Shown: positions 24,974 through 33,774 of the stretch, piece by piece
Position numbering within the stretch: the first letter of the stretch is position 1
How the letters are laid out: each line of letters opens with the position of its first letter
Assembly (NCBI RefSeq): GCF_001613405.1
Contig: NZ_BDCH01000044.1
Location: 44,486 to 108,485 of the forward strand
Length of the DNA stretch: 64,000 nucleotides
Direction: 5' to 3'
Source: Nocardia crassostreae
Lineage (GTDB): Bacteria; Actinomycetota; Actinomycetes; Mycobacteriales; Mycobacteriaceae
The notes under the pieces: model-generated
The model's input: the letters and a program-made list of their open reading frames with translations, nothing else
What the model was told of the DNA's origin: nothing
Databases searched by the model: none
Program-made: the position numbers and the translations under genes

Positions 24974-26500
24974 TCACTGATGAACAGTGAGTGTCGGGAG
25001 GTCGACGGGAGCGCCACCGGCGAGGAGTTTCTCGAGGGCGGCCAGGTCGAGGTGAGACTCCATGAGGTCGGTCAGCAGGTCCAGCTGCCGATTGCGCACC
25101 TCGGCAACCGAAACATCTTCTGCCACAAGGAAATCAGCGCGACCAGCCGCAACGGCGACCTCGCGGAGCCAGGCCCGCCGGAATTCGTCGGATTCCAGGG
25201 CGCCGTGCAGGTGTGTGCCCCAGATCGCGCCGTGCACACTGCCTTCGGGTGCGCCGTCGAGTTCGAGCCAGGGCTCGTCGCCGGTGCGACGGACCCGCCC
25301 GTGGTGAATCTCATAGCCGCGCACCGGGATTTCCGCGCGGTGACCGGCGGCACGGCGCAGCACCTTGGGATCGGCGAACTCGATTTCGAGGTCCAGCAGC
25401 CCGAGGCCGGGCACCGTGCCCGCTGCGGATTCGACCTCGTCGGCAATGACCCGGCCGAGCATCTGATAGCCGCCGCAGATGCCGAGAATGGGCCCGCCCG
25501 CCGCCGCGCGCTCGCCGAGCGCACCCGCGATTCCGGTGCGCCGCAACCATTCCAGATCGCTGACGGTGGCCTTGCTGCCCGGCAGCACGACCAGATCGGC
25601 GCCCGCCAGCCGGGACGGATCGTCCACCCAGCGCACCGAGACCCCGGGCTCACAGGCGAGGGCTTCGACATCGGTGGAGTTCGAGATGCGCGGCAGCCGG
25701 ATGGCGGCGACCGTGAGCCAGTCCTTGCCCAGCGGTGGCCGGGGCCGCCCGACCGGGGCGTCGGCGACGGTGCCGAGGGAGTCCTCGGCGTCGATCCAGA
25801 GGTCTTCGGCGAACGGGATGACGCCGAGGGTGGGCCGTCCGGTGAGCGCGGTGAGCTGATCGATGCCCGGCCGCAGCAGGTCCACGTCACCCCGGAACTT
25901 GTTGACGATGAACCCGGAGATCAGTTGCTGGTCTTCGGGTTCCAGGATCGCCACGGTCCCGAACAGATGCGCCAGCACTCCCCCGCGGTCGATATCCCCC
26001 ACCAGCACCACCGGCAGCTCGGCCGCCCGCGCCAGCCCCATGTTCGCCAGATCCGTTGCCCGCAGGTTGATCTCGGCGGGTGATCCCGCGCCCTCGCAGA
26101 TCACCACATCGAATTCGGCGCGCAGCGAAGCCAATTCCTCCGCGACGAGGGCGCGCAGTTCGGTCCGGTGCCGGAAGTAGTCCTTGGCACCGACCGTGTC
26201 GATCGCCTTCCCGCGCACCACGAGCTGCGAGCGCCGGTCGCTGCCCGGCTTCAACAGCACCGGATTGAACCGCACGCTCGGCTCCAGCCCACACGCCCGC
26301 GCCTGCAGCGCCTGCGCCCGCCCGATCTCACCGCCGTCCAGGGTGACCACGGAGTTGTTGGACATGTTCTGCGCCTTGAACGGTGCGACCCGCACACCCT
26401 GCCGCGCCAGCATGCGGCAAAGTCCCGCTACGACAACGCTTTTACCCGCATCGGAGGTAGTGCCCGCGACGAGCAGCGCGCCTTTCACGGACGCCCGCAC
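24974..26500 (-). CDS. cobQ: Cobyric acid synthase
   Basis: About 508 residues. The N-terminal domain has GALLVAGTTSDAGKSVVVAG and FKAQNMSNNSVVTLDG, and the C-terminal class I amidotransferase domain has the nucleophile Cys in ILGICGGYQMLGR and the catalytic His in WGTHLHGALESDEF. It amidates the b, d, e and g side chains of adenosylcobyrinic acid diamide. The open frame runs to 26680 through a repeat, so GTG 26500 (MRASVKGALLVAG) or GTG 26488 is the likely start. It lies apart from the main cob block and just after map. Confidence 0.93.
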   Translation of the reverse strand: MRASVKGALLVAGTTSDAGKSVVVAGLCRMLARQGVRVAPFKAQNMSNNSVVTLDGGEIGRAQALQARACGLEPSVRFNPVLLKPGSDRRSQLVVRGKAIDTVGAKDYFRHRTELRALVAEELASLRAEFDVVICEGAGSPAEINLRATDLANMGLARAAELPVVLVGDIDRGGVLAHLFGTVAILEPEDQQLISGFIVNKFRGDVDLLRPGIDQLTALTGRPTLGVIPFAEDLWIDAEDSLGTVADAPVGRPRPPLGKDWLTVAAIRLPRISNSTDVEALACEPGVSVRWVDDPSRLAGADLVVLPGSKATVSDLEWLRRTGIAGALGERAAAGGPILGICGGYQMLGRVIADEVESAAGTVPGLGLLDLEIEFADPKVLRRAAGHRAEIPVRGYEIHHGRVRRTGDEPWLELDGAPEGSVHGAIWGTHLHGALESDEFRRAWLREVAVAAGRADFLVAEDVSVAEVRNRQLDLLTDLMESHLDLAALEKLLAGGAPVDLPTLTVHQ

Positions 26501-26521
26501 TGCGTCATCGTCATCCCGGTC

Positions 26522-26597
26522 ACCGCCATCCCGGCGTGTTTCCGGCCGGGATCCATCGCGGGCAGTGGACTCCGGCCAAAGGAATGCCGGAATGACG
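26522..26597. repeat. REP-like hairpin element between map and cobQ
   Basis: An imperfect inverted repeat with arms of about 35 bases: ACCGCCATCCCGGCGTGTTT continuing to CCGGGATCCA on the left, and TGGACTCCGGCC continuing to GCCGGAATGACGGG on the right, with a short loop near 26555. The sequence type (a CATCCCGGC-N-CCGGGATCCA hairpin) recurs in many high-GC genomes as a dispersed extragenic palindrome. Confidence 0.65.
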
Positions 26598-26610
26598 GGG
26601 GGGTGGTGGC

Positions 26611-27474
26611 TCACGGCAGGGTGAGGATTTCCGCGCCGTCGTCGGTGACCACGAGGGTGTGCTCGAACTGGGCGGTCCACTTGCGGTCCTTGGTGACCAC
26701 AGTCCAGCCGTCGTCCCAGATGTCGTAGTCGATGCCGCCGAGGTTGATCATGGGCTCGATGGTGAAGGTCATGCCGGGCTCGATGACGGCATCCACGGCG
26801 GGCTGGTCGTAGTGCAGGATGACCAGGCCGCTGTGGAAGGTCGGGCCGACGCCGTGGCCGGTGAAGTCGCGCACCACGCCGTAGCCGAAGCGGTTGGCGT
26901 AGGACTCGATGACGCGGCCGATCACATTGAGGGCGCGGCCCGGGCGCACCGCCTTGATGGCGCGCATGGTGGCTTCCTGGGTGCGCTCGACCAGCAGCCG
27001 CACCTCCTCGTCCACGTCACCGGCGAGGAAGGTCTTGTTGGTGTCGCCGTGCACGCCGTCGATGTAGGCGGTCACATCGATATTCACGATGTCGCCGTCC
27101 TCGATGACGGTGGAGTCCGGAATGCCGTGGCAGATGACCTCGTTCAGCGAGGTGCAGCAGGACTTGGGAAAACCCTTGTAGCCCAGCGTCGACGGGTACG
27201 CCCCGTGATCGATCATGTACTCGTGCGCGATGCGGTCCAGCTCATCGGTGGTCACACCCGGCGCCACGGCCTTACCGGCTTCTTCCAGGGCCTGCGCCGC
27301 GATCTTGCCCGCGATGCGCATCTTCTCGATGGTCTCCGGCGTCTGCACCCAGGGCTCGTGCCCTTCGTTGGCCGTCTTCTTCCAGACGTATTCGGGCCGC
27401 TCGATGGATTTCGGCACCTCACGAATGGGCGACTGGATGCCGGGAACGAGGGGTTTGCGGGTGCGCACAGACAT
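26611..27474 (-). CDS. map: Methionine aminopeptidase, type I
   Basis: A 287-residue type I methionine aminopeptidase, removing the initiator Met from nascent proteins. Metal ligands are visible as the two Asp in IVNIDVTAYIDGVHGDTNKTF's IVNIDVTAY and VHGDTNKTF blocks, the His in DFTGHGVGPTFHSG, and the Glu residues in FTIEPMINLGG and FEHTLVVTDDG. The N-terminal extension of about 40 residues with Pro-rich sequence (RKPLVPGIQSPIREVPKSI) is the feature of the actinobacterial MetAP1c class (M. tuberculosis MapB, Rv2861c). ATG 27474. Confidence 0.94.
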   Translation of the reverse strand: MSVRTRKPLVPGIQSPIREVPKSIERPEYVWKKTANEGHEPWVQTPETIEKMRIAGKIAAQALEEAGKAVAPGVTTDELDRIAHEYMIDHGAYPSTLGYKGFPKSCCTSLNEVICHGIPDSTVIEDGDIVNIDVTAYIDGVHGDTNKTFLAGDVDEEVRLLVERTQEATMRAIKAVRPGRALNVIGRVIESYANRFGYGVVRDFTGHGVGPTFHSGLVILHYDQPAVDAVIEPGMTFTIEPMINLGGIDYDIWDDGWTVVTKDRKWTAQFEHTLVVTDDGAEILTLP

Positions 27475-27483
27475 GGATCAAGA

Positions 27484-28143
27484 CTATCCGCACTCGCCGG
27501 GTGACAGTTCGGTCAGCTCCCGGATCAATGCGCCGAGGGTCCACTCCCGCCAGCGCCGCGCCGACCAGCCGCGCGCGCCGACGAGCAGGGTGTAGTGCTC
27601 CGGGCCGAGCAGCGCCAGCATGATGTCCGCCGCCTCGGCCACGGTGAGTCCCTGGCGCAGGGGCGTTTTCGCGGCCAGGGCGGTGGCGAAGGTGCGCTGC
27701 ACGGTGGCGCGCTGCTCGATATTGGTGGTCCAGATGCCCGCCAGCTCGGTATCGGTGGCCGCCGCCCCGCGCACCACTTCGAGCAGCGGGGCGGCGCGTT
27801 CCAGGATCTCGGCCGCGCCGTCTACCTGGGCGCGCAACTGGGCGATGGGGTCCGGATCGGCCAGCGCGCCGGTCGTCCACGCGCGTTCGAGAGTGGGCAC
27901 CGGTTCGTCGTCACCGGCAACGGCCTGATCGAGCGCGGCCGTCAGGAGGGCCCGCTTGTTGCCGAGGGAGTAGTAGACGGTCTGCTCGCCCACGCCCGCC
28001 CGGGTCGCGATGGCGGTAATGCTGGTCGCGGCGTAACCGTCGGCGACGAACAGTTCGGTGGCGGCGCGCACGATGCGCGCCTTGGTCGCGCGCGCCCGCG
28101 CCTTGCGACCGTCTTCCTTCACCGCGCCGTCTTCTTTCGCCAT
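27484..28143 (-). CDS. TetR-family transcriptional regulator
   Basis: A 219-residue repressor. The N-terminal helix-turn-helix (about residues 18-60) reads RIVRAATELFVADGYAATSI, then GVGEQTVYYSLGNKRALLTA. The C-terminal ligand domain is helical and not informative. The frame extends upstream, but ATG 28143 (MAKEDGAVKEDGRK) is the natural start. It is divergent from the MFS exporter gene, the usual layout for a local efflux repressor, and three matching palindromes fill the shared promoter. It ends nine bases from map. Confidence 0.87.
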   Translation of the reverse strand: MAKEDGAVKEDGRKARARATKARIVRAATELFVADGYAATSITAIATRAGVGEQTVYYSLGNKRALLTAALDQAVAGDDEPVPTLERAWTTGALADPDPIAQLRAQVDGAAEILERAAPLLEVVRGAAATDTELAGIWTTNIEQRATVQRTFATALAAKTPLRQGLTVAEAADIMLALLGPEHYTLLVGARGWSARRWREWTLGALIRELTELSPGECG

Positions 28144-28154
28144 GCCAACAGACG

Positions 28155-28230
28155 GTAGTGCCACTACGAAAACTTTGACAATACCCTTGACTGTAGCGAC
28201 ACTACTAAAATATTCTTGTAGCGTGACTAT
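28155..28230. promoter_or_regulatory. Three TetR-type operators in the divergent promoter
   Basis: Three 13-base near-palindromes share GTAGyGnCACTAC: GTAGTGCCACTAC (28155-28167), GTAGCGACACTAC (28193-28205) and GTAGCGTGACTAT (28218-28230). The first is a perfect inverted repeat; the last overlaps the start codon of the MFS gene. They probably bind the adjacent TetR regulator and control both genes. Confidence 0.65.
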
Positions 28231-29644
28231 GAAAACAAGAGCGGCCCTGCTGCTGCTCACCTAGGTCGAATTGCTCGTCTTCCTGGAAGGGTCCGTGGTG
28301 AACGTGGCCCTACCCGCCATCACCACCGCGCTCGGGTTGACCGCGGCGGGCGCGGCCTGGGTCGTCACGGCGTATCTGCTCACCTTCGGCGGCCTGCAAT
28401 TGGACGCCGGGCGCATGGCCGACCTGTACGGGCGGCGGCGCATGTTCCAGATCGGCTCGGCCCTGTTCACCGCCGCATCCCTGGCCGCGGCCTTCGCGCC
28501 GGACGCCGTCTGGCTGATCGCGGCGCGCGCGGTCCAGGGCATCGGCGGCGCGATTGTCATTCCCGCCCAACTGGCCCTGCTCTCGGCGATATTCACCGAA
28601 CCCGCCGCCTACCGAAAGGCTTTCGCGGTGTGGAGCGCCATGGGCGCGGCCGGGGCGGCCATCGGCGTCTCGCTGGGCGGGGTGCTCACCGACCAATTCG
28701 GCTGGCCCGCAATCTTTCTGATCAATGTGCCGATCGGTCTGCTCGTCCTCATCGCGAGCGCCCGGATCCTGCCCGCTGATGCGACCGCACAGCGAGGCAG
28801 CGGAAACCTCGACCCCATCGGCGCGCTCAGCGGCACCACCGGACTGCTGGCACTGGTCTACCTGGCCTCGGAACTGCCCGGCCGCGGGATCGACGCGGTC
28901 ACGCTGGCCGCCGCAGCCCTCACCGCCGCCTGCGCCGCCGTCTTCGTGCGCAATCAGCGCCGCAGCCCCGCGCCGGTGGTGCCGAATTCCCTTCTGCGCC
29001 TGCGCGAAGTCCGAGCCGGATCCGCCGCGAGCTTCATCCTGGGCGCAGCGCACGTACCCGCCTTCGTGCTGATCACGGTCATGCTCCAGGACCACTTCGG
29101 CTACTCCGCCATGGCCGCCGGATTCGCGGTACTACCCATTGCCCTGGTGAATCTCGTCATCGCCCGCACAGTGGTGCCCAAAGCCATGGAACGCTACGGC
29201 GCGCGCCTCGTCCTGGCAGCCGGAATGGCCTTGCAGACAGCCGGTTTGACCGGCTACGCCCTGTTCCTCACCCCCGGCGCGAGCTATCTGACCGTCATTC
29301 TCCCGATAAGCCTGGTCTTCGCCATCGGCCTGCCCCCGGTCTTCGTCGGCGCGACCGCACCGGTCCTGCGCGCGGCCCCGGAAGCCGACAAGGGCGCAGC
29401 CTCGGGCGTGGTGAATACCGTTCAGCGCCTTGGCGCTTCACTCGGCCTCACCGCCGCACTCATCGTCGCCGCCAACGTAGGCGGCACCACCGGCCTGCGC
29501 ATCGATTTCGCGGTCGCCGCGCTACTGGCGGCACTCGGTGTCGTCGTCGCACTGGCCTGGTACGCCCCCCGACCGCGCTCGCGAGCTCGTGGGAACCCCA
29601 TCGACGACCGGGAGTCCGCGATCGATCGCCGGAGAGGACGCGGC
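28229..29644 (+). pseudogene. MFS exporter (EmrB/QacA type) with early TAG and no stop of its own
   Basis: From ATG 28229 the frame reads MKTRAALLLLT, then TAG (28262-28264), then VELLVFLEGSVVNVALP and the rest of a DHA2-like exporter: motif A GRMADLYGRRRM and motif C GAAGAAIGVSLGGVL, with 12-14 helices in all. The TAG is one C-to-T change from CAG (Gln), which suits the first transmembrane helix. A TTG at 28271 could start a form lacking half of that helix. The frame does not stop but runs directly into the next gene at 29645, although that gene has its own GGAGAGG ribosome site. The exporter is therefore doubtful as a functional unit. Confidence 0.7.
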
Positions 29645-30856
29645 ATGAGAATCGTCATCCTCGGCGGCTACGGCACCGTAGGCCGAGAGGCCGCCGCACT
29701 GTTGCTCGCGGGCGGCGCGAATGTGGTGCTGGCAGGCCGCGATCCAGCTAAAGCCGTTCCTATGCCAGGCGCGACGCTGGCACAGGTCGACTGCGCCGAT
29801 CCCACCCAAGTCGCGGCGATCCTCGACGGCGTACCCGGCACGACGCAGAGCACAGCGACGATGCGCGGCAGCACGAGCACCCCACACGACGACCCGAGCA
29901 GGACTCGCGGCAGCAGCGCGCCGCCCCGCGGCGATACGCGTGCAACGCACTCCTACGCGGACGGAGCCCGCGATGGCACGAGCGGGACACACAAAGATGT
30001 TGGCGGGCAGCACGAACGCATGACCGAGCAGCACGACCGCGCGGGCGGGCAGCACGAACGTGTGGACGCGGTCCTGATGTGCGCCGAATCGCACAATGGC
30101 GCGGTGGCGCGGGCCTGCTTCGAGCGGGGCATTCACTATTTGGACGTCACCGCATCCCGGGCGGTGATCACCGAGGTCGAGGCGTTGCACGAGGTGGCTG
30201 TCGCCAACAACGCGGTGGGCGTACTCAGTGTCGGTCTGATTCCCGGGGTGTCGAATCTGCTGGCCCGCATGGTGATCGAACGCTCCCCCGGTGCCGAGAT
30301 CCGGATCGGCGCGCTGCTCGGATCCGGGGAGGCTCACAGGCGGGCAGCGATTCGCTGGACGCTGGACGGGCTCGGGTCGTTGTCCGGCTCCTGGCGGATG
30401 ACATTTCCGCAGGGTCGCCGCACCGTGCACCGGTTCCCGTTCTCCGATCAGTACACGCTGCCCGCCACCCTGGGCGGCACCGGCGTGCGCACGGGTCTGG
30501 CACTGGATTCCCGGCCGCTGACAGCGCTGCTGGCAGCCGCTCGCCGACCGGCGCTGGGACGGTTGATGCGCGGCCGCGTGGCCGAGGCCGCGCTCGCACG
30601 CGTGCATGTGGGTTCAGATCGGTTCGCGGTCAAGGTCGAATCCGACAGCGCCGGTGCCTGGTTCACCGGTCGGCGGCAGAGTCGGGCCACCGGCGTGGTG
30701 GCGGCACTACTGGCCGAGCGCGTGCACCGGTTCCCGCCCGGTGTCCGCCATATCGAGCAGTTGGTCGATCCGGTCGAGTTTCTCGCCGACCTGCATCGGC
30801 ATGGCTTCACCGCCGGTCACGACACCAGGAATAGTTCCGGACCACGGTCCGTTTAG
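29645..30856 (+). CDS. Saccharopine-dehydrogenase-like NAD(P)-binding protein with low-complexity insert
   Basis: A 403-residue protein starting at ATG 29645 behind GGAGAGG. The N terminus has a Rossmann motif MRIVILGGYGTVGREAA, and later CAESHNGAVARACFERGIHY, DVTASRAVITEVEAL and GLIPGVSNLLARMV match the saccharopine dehydrogenase/reductase-like family (substrate unknown). Residues 69-140 are a hydrophilic insert of Thr, Arg, Asp, His and Gly with 7-residue repeats, between two strands of the nucleotide-binding domain, where relatives go directly into DAVLMCAES. The gene is in frame with the preceding MFS gene without a stop codon. Confidence is high for the family, lower for activity. Confidence 0.7.
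   Translation: MRIVILGGYGTVGREAAALLLAGGANVVLAGRDPAKAVPMPGATLAQVDCADPTQVAAILDGVPGTTQSTATMRGSTSTPHDDPSRTRGSSAPPRGDTRATHSYADGARDGTSGTHKDVGGQHERMTEQHDRAGGQHERVDAVLMCAESHNGAVARACFERGIHYLDVTASRAVITEVEALHEVAVANNAVGVLSVGLIPGVSNLLARMVIERSPGAEIRIGALLGSGEAHRRAAIRWTLDGLGSLSGSWRMTFPQGRRTVHRFPFSDQYTLPATLGGTGVRTGLALDSRPLTALLAAARRPALGRLMRGRVAEAALARVHVGSDRFAVKVESDSAGAWFTGRRQSRATGVVAALLAERVHRFPPGVRHIEQLVDPVEFLADLHRHGFTAGHDTRNSSGPRSV
30002..30064 (+). repeat. Three 21-base tandem repeats inside the saccharopine-like gene
   Basis: The units encode GGQHERM, TEQHDRA and GGQHERV, built on GGGCAGCACGAACG. Weaker copies (for example SGTHKDV) extend upstream to about 29849, so the whole insert may have grown by 21-base duplication. 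Confidence 0.6.
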
Positions 30857-30901
30857 GCTGTTGGTTGATCCGGAAACGAATCAGGAAAGAGGGCGGACGC
30901 C

Positions 30902-31918
30902 GTGGAACTGGGACTGACTACATTCGCCGAAACGCATCCGGTCAGCGGCAACGGACCCGTGCCGACCGCTGGCGAGCGCCTGCGCCAGGTGGTCGAGGAG
31001 GCAGTGGCCACCGAACAGGCCGGACTCGACGTGTACGGCGTCGGCGAACATCACCGCAAGGATTTCGCCGCCTCCTCCCCCGCCATGGTGCTCGCGACCA
31101 TCGCGGGCCGCACCGACAGCATCCAACTCACCAGCGCCGTCACCGTCCTCAGCTCCGCCGACCCGGTCCGCGCCTACCAGGACTTCGCCACCCTCGACGG
31201 CTTGTCCAACGGCCGCGCCGAACTCATGGCGGGCCGCGGCTCCTTCATCGAATCCTTCCCCCTGTTCGGCTACGACCTGGCCGACTACGACGAACTCTTC
31301 GAGGAGAAGCTGGCCCTCCTCCTGAAGCTCCGCGAAGACGAGCCGGTCACCTGGTCCGGCAAGTTCCGCGCACCCCTGGACAACGTCACCGTCTACCCCC
31401 GCACCGAGAACCGCCCCCTCCCGGTCTGGATCGCCGTGGGCGGCAGCCCCGAATCCGTAGTACGCGCAGGACTTCTCGGCCTCCCCCTGGCCATCGCCAT
31501 CATCGGCGGCCAGCCCGCCCGCTTCAAGCCCCCTGGTGGACCTCTACCACCGCGCCCCCGAGGAAGGCGGCCACGAACCCCAGCCCGTAGCGGTCCACGC
31601 CCACGGCTACGTAGCCGAAACCGACGAACAAGCCGTCGCGGACTTCTACGCCCCCTACGCCCGCGCCATGTCCGGCATAGGCCGCGAACGCGGCTGGGGC
31701 CCCATGACCCCCGAACAGTTCTCCGCCCTCCGCTCCCAGAGCGGCTCCCTGTTCGTCGGCACCCCCGACTACGTCGCCAGCAAGATCGCCGACATCCGCG
31801 ACACCCTAGGTCTGGACCGCTTCATGCTGCACACCAGCGTAGGCACCATCGAGCACGAGAAGGTCCTCCGCAACATCGACCTCCTCGGCACCAAGGTCGC
31901 CCCCCCCAGGTACGCTAA
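30902..31918 (+). pseudogene. LLM-class (luciferase-like) monooxygenase with two C-run frameshifts
   Basis: From GTG 30902 (GGAAAGAGGG upstream) the protein is a clear F420/FMN-type LLM oxidoreductase: MELGLTTFAETHPV, YGVGEHHRKDFAAS, GLSNGRAELMAGRGSFIESF, PVWIAVGGSPESVV. At the C5 run 31529-31533 the family sequence moves to another frame (LVDLYHRAPEEGGHE onward through FYAPYARAMSGIGRERGWG) and at the C8 run 31900-31907 it returns, giving the likely ending VAPQVR and TAA at 31918. One extra C and two extra C would explain both. As read, the middle third is garbled. The reaction is unknown. Confidence 0.72.
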
Positions 31919-31966
31919 CCCCCCGCCGACCAATCCCCCGCCTGCGCCCCAACAGTCATCGGGGTC

Positions 31967-32035
31967 AAGGGGCGGAGCCCCTTGTGGGGGTGCGGGGGCT
32001 AGCCCCTGCGGGGGGTGTGGGGGCCCGCCCCCACA
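31967..32035. terminator. Three tandem hairpins between convergent units
   Basis: AAGGGGC-GGA-GCCCCTT (31967-31983), GCGGGGGCTAGCCCCTGC (31992-32009) and TGTGGGGGC-CC-GCCCCCACA (32016-32035) follow one another between the LLM gene and the phosphonate operon. They probably form a bidirectional terminator. Confidence 0.75.
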
Positions 32036-32056
32036 AATTAAACACAGCCCAACACC

Positions 32057-32854
32057 TCATTTCAGCGCAGCGCGCCCCTTCAACCGCCCGAGAATCACCA
32101 GCGCGACAAGCGTCACCAAAACCAGCAACGTAGTGCTAGCCGCAGCGTCGAAGACCTCGCCACGGTCGGTCGCCGAGAAGATGGTGACAGGCAACGTCTT
32201 CCAGCTCGCCGGGTAAACCATGATGGTCGCCCCGAGTTCCCCCATGGACAAGGCGATGGCCAAGCCCGCCGCCGCGCCCAGGGCGGGCAGCAAGAGAGGC
32301 AGGGTAATTCGGAAGAGAACTCGGATCGGCCCCGCCCCCAGCGATTCGGCCGCCTGCTGGTAACCGGGGTCCAGCCGATCCAGCGCCGCCGACACACCAC
32401 TGAACGCGTACGCCAGGACCAGCACCGTGTGCGCCAGAATGACAATCCATTTCGTGCCGCCGAGCAGCAGAGGCCGCTCGTTGAACGCAATCAGCACACC
32501 CAAGCCAATAGCCACCGAGGGAACGGCCACGGGAACATGAAAAACCGCATCGGTAATGGCGCGCAGCCATGTCGGAGCTTCGCGCGCGGCGAGCGCGGCC
32601 CAGGTACCAAGGATCAAGGCGATACCGCCCGCCAGCAGAGCAGTTTGGAGACTCACCGAGAGGCTGGCGGCCTGTTCGCCGGACAGCGCTTCACCGAAGT
32701 TGGCGAAGCCGAGATCCGACGGCAGCGGCCCGGTCCAACTCCCGGCCAACGCTGCCGCCACGACGGTGGCGATCGGCGCCACGAAGACGACCGTGACGAC
32801 CACGGCGAAGACCGCGAGGACGACGAGGCGACCGCGGCGGGTCCAGACCAGCAT
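32057..32854 (-). CDS. ABC transporter permease, 2-aminoethylphosphonate type (PhnV-like)
   Basis: A 265-residue permease with six predicted helices and the EAA-type loop AAESLGAGPIRVLFRITLPL (about residues 175-194) that docks on the ATPase. The C-terminal part ALSMGELGATIMVYPASWKTLP is typical of PhnV/ThiP-like permeases. The frame is open upstream, but ATG 32854 is preceded by GGAGGG and comes two bases after the stop of the partner permease. Last gene of the phosphonate operon. Confidence 0.85.
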   Translation of the reverse strand: MLVWTRRGRLVVLAVFAVVVTVVFVAPIATVVAAALAGSWTGPLPSDLGFANFGEALSGEQAASLSVSLQTALLAGGIALILGTWAALAAREAPTWLRAITDAVFHVPVAVPSVAIGLGVLIAFNERPLLLGGTKWIVILAHTVLVLAYAFSGVSAALDRLDPGYQQAAESLGAGPIRVLFRITLPLLLPALGAAAGLAIALSMGELGATIMVYPASWKTLPVTIFSATDRGEVFDAAASTTLLVLVTLVALVILGRLKGRAALK

Positions 32855-32856
32855 GG

Positions 32857-33753
32857 TCAGCCCTCCTTTCGGTTTCCGGTCAACCGCGTGAAGATCACGC
32901 GATAGCCGATGTAGAGCGTCAGCGAGAGCAGCACCTGAATGGACGCCAGCACCGCCGCACCCGGCAGGTCGAAAGTGACGATGCCACGCGTGTAGATAAG
33001 CGCGGGCAGGGTGATGACGCCCTTGGCCCCAGTGAACAGCACGATGCCGAACTCGTTGAGCGTCAACAGCAGAACGAGACTGCCACCGGCCGCCAACGCG
33101 GGCCACGCCTCCGGCATGACGACCTGCCGCAGCACCCGCCACGGCGAGGCGCCCAGGCTCGAAGCCACGTCGAGCTGCTCGCGCGGCAGCTGCGCGAACG
33201 CCGCCAGCAGCGGCCGCACCACGAACGGCGTGAAGAACGTGATCTCGGCGAGAATCACGCCCCACGGCGTGGTGAGAAAGTTCAGCGCCGGTTCCCCACT
33301 CCCGGTGATCTCACCGATGAGCGCATTGACCGCCCCGGCCGTCCCGTAGAGAAATGTGAAGGCCAATGTCACCAAGAACGACGGCAGCGTGAGCACCGTA
33401 TCGATCAGCCGCCCGACCAGCTGCGATCCGGGAAACGGAATGAATGCCAGCACAATCGCCAGGAAGGTGCCCAGCACCAGACAGCCGAGAGTGGACGTCA
33501 CGGCGATGGAGACGGTGCGCCACAGGGCATTCCGGAACGACTCCTCCGCCAGCACACTCGACCAGGTGCCCGTCCCGCGCCCACCCTCCTTCGTCCGCGT
33601 GGACTCCAGCAGAACCCGGGCAATCGGATAGACGGCGATCAGCAACACCACCAGTACCGGCGGCAACGTCCACAGCACCGGACGCCAGCTCCGCCGCCGG
33701 GGATGCGCCTCCGGGGCCGATGCCGCAGCAGGAGATTCGAGCAGAGCGGTCAC
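32857..33753 (-). CDS. ABC transporter permease, 2-aminoethylphosphonate type (PhnU-like)
   Basis: A 298-residue permease. The EAA loop is VASSLGASPWRVLRQVVMPE (about residues 202-221) and hydrophobic helices span the rest, with VLWTLPPVLVVLLIAVYPIA as the first. It pairs with the next permease as the heterodimeric membrane channel for phosphonate uptake. It is separated from the ATPase gene by a 36-base tandem repeat tract. ATG 33753. Confidence 0.85.
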   Translation of the reverse strand: MTALLESPAAASAPEAHPRRRSWRPVLWTLPPVLVVLLIAVYPIARVLLESTRTKEGGRGTGTWSSVLAEESFRNALWRTVSIAVTSTLGCLVLGTFLAIVLAFIPFPGSQLVGRLIDTVLTLPSFLVTLAFTFLYGTAGAVNALIGEITGSGEPALNFLTTPWGVILAEITFFTPFVVRPLLAAFAQLPREQLDVASSLGASPWRVLRQVVMPEAWPALAAGGSLVLLLTLNEFGIVLFTGAKGVITLPALIYTRGIVTFDLPGAAVLASIQVLLSLTLYIGYRVIFTRLTGNRKEG

Positions 33754-33774
33754 GACCGGTCCCCCTCACGGATC

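Noticed and set aside
26501..26680. N-terminal 60-residue extension of CobQ
   Set aside because: It is encoded by the hairpin repeat and is Arg/Pro-rich; the family N terminus begins at GALLVAGTTSDAGKS.
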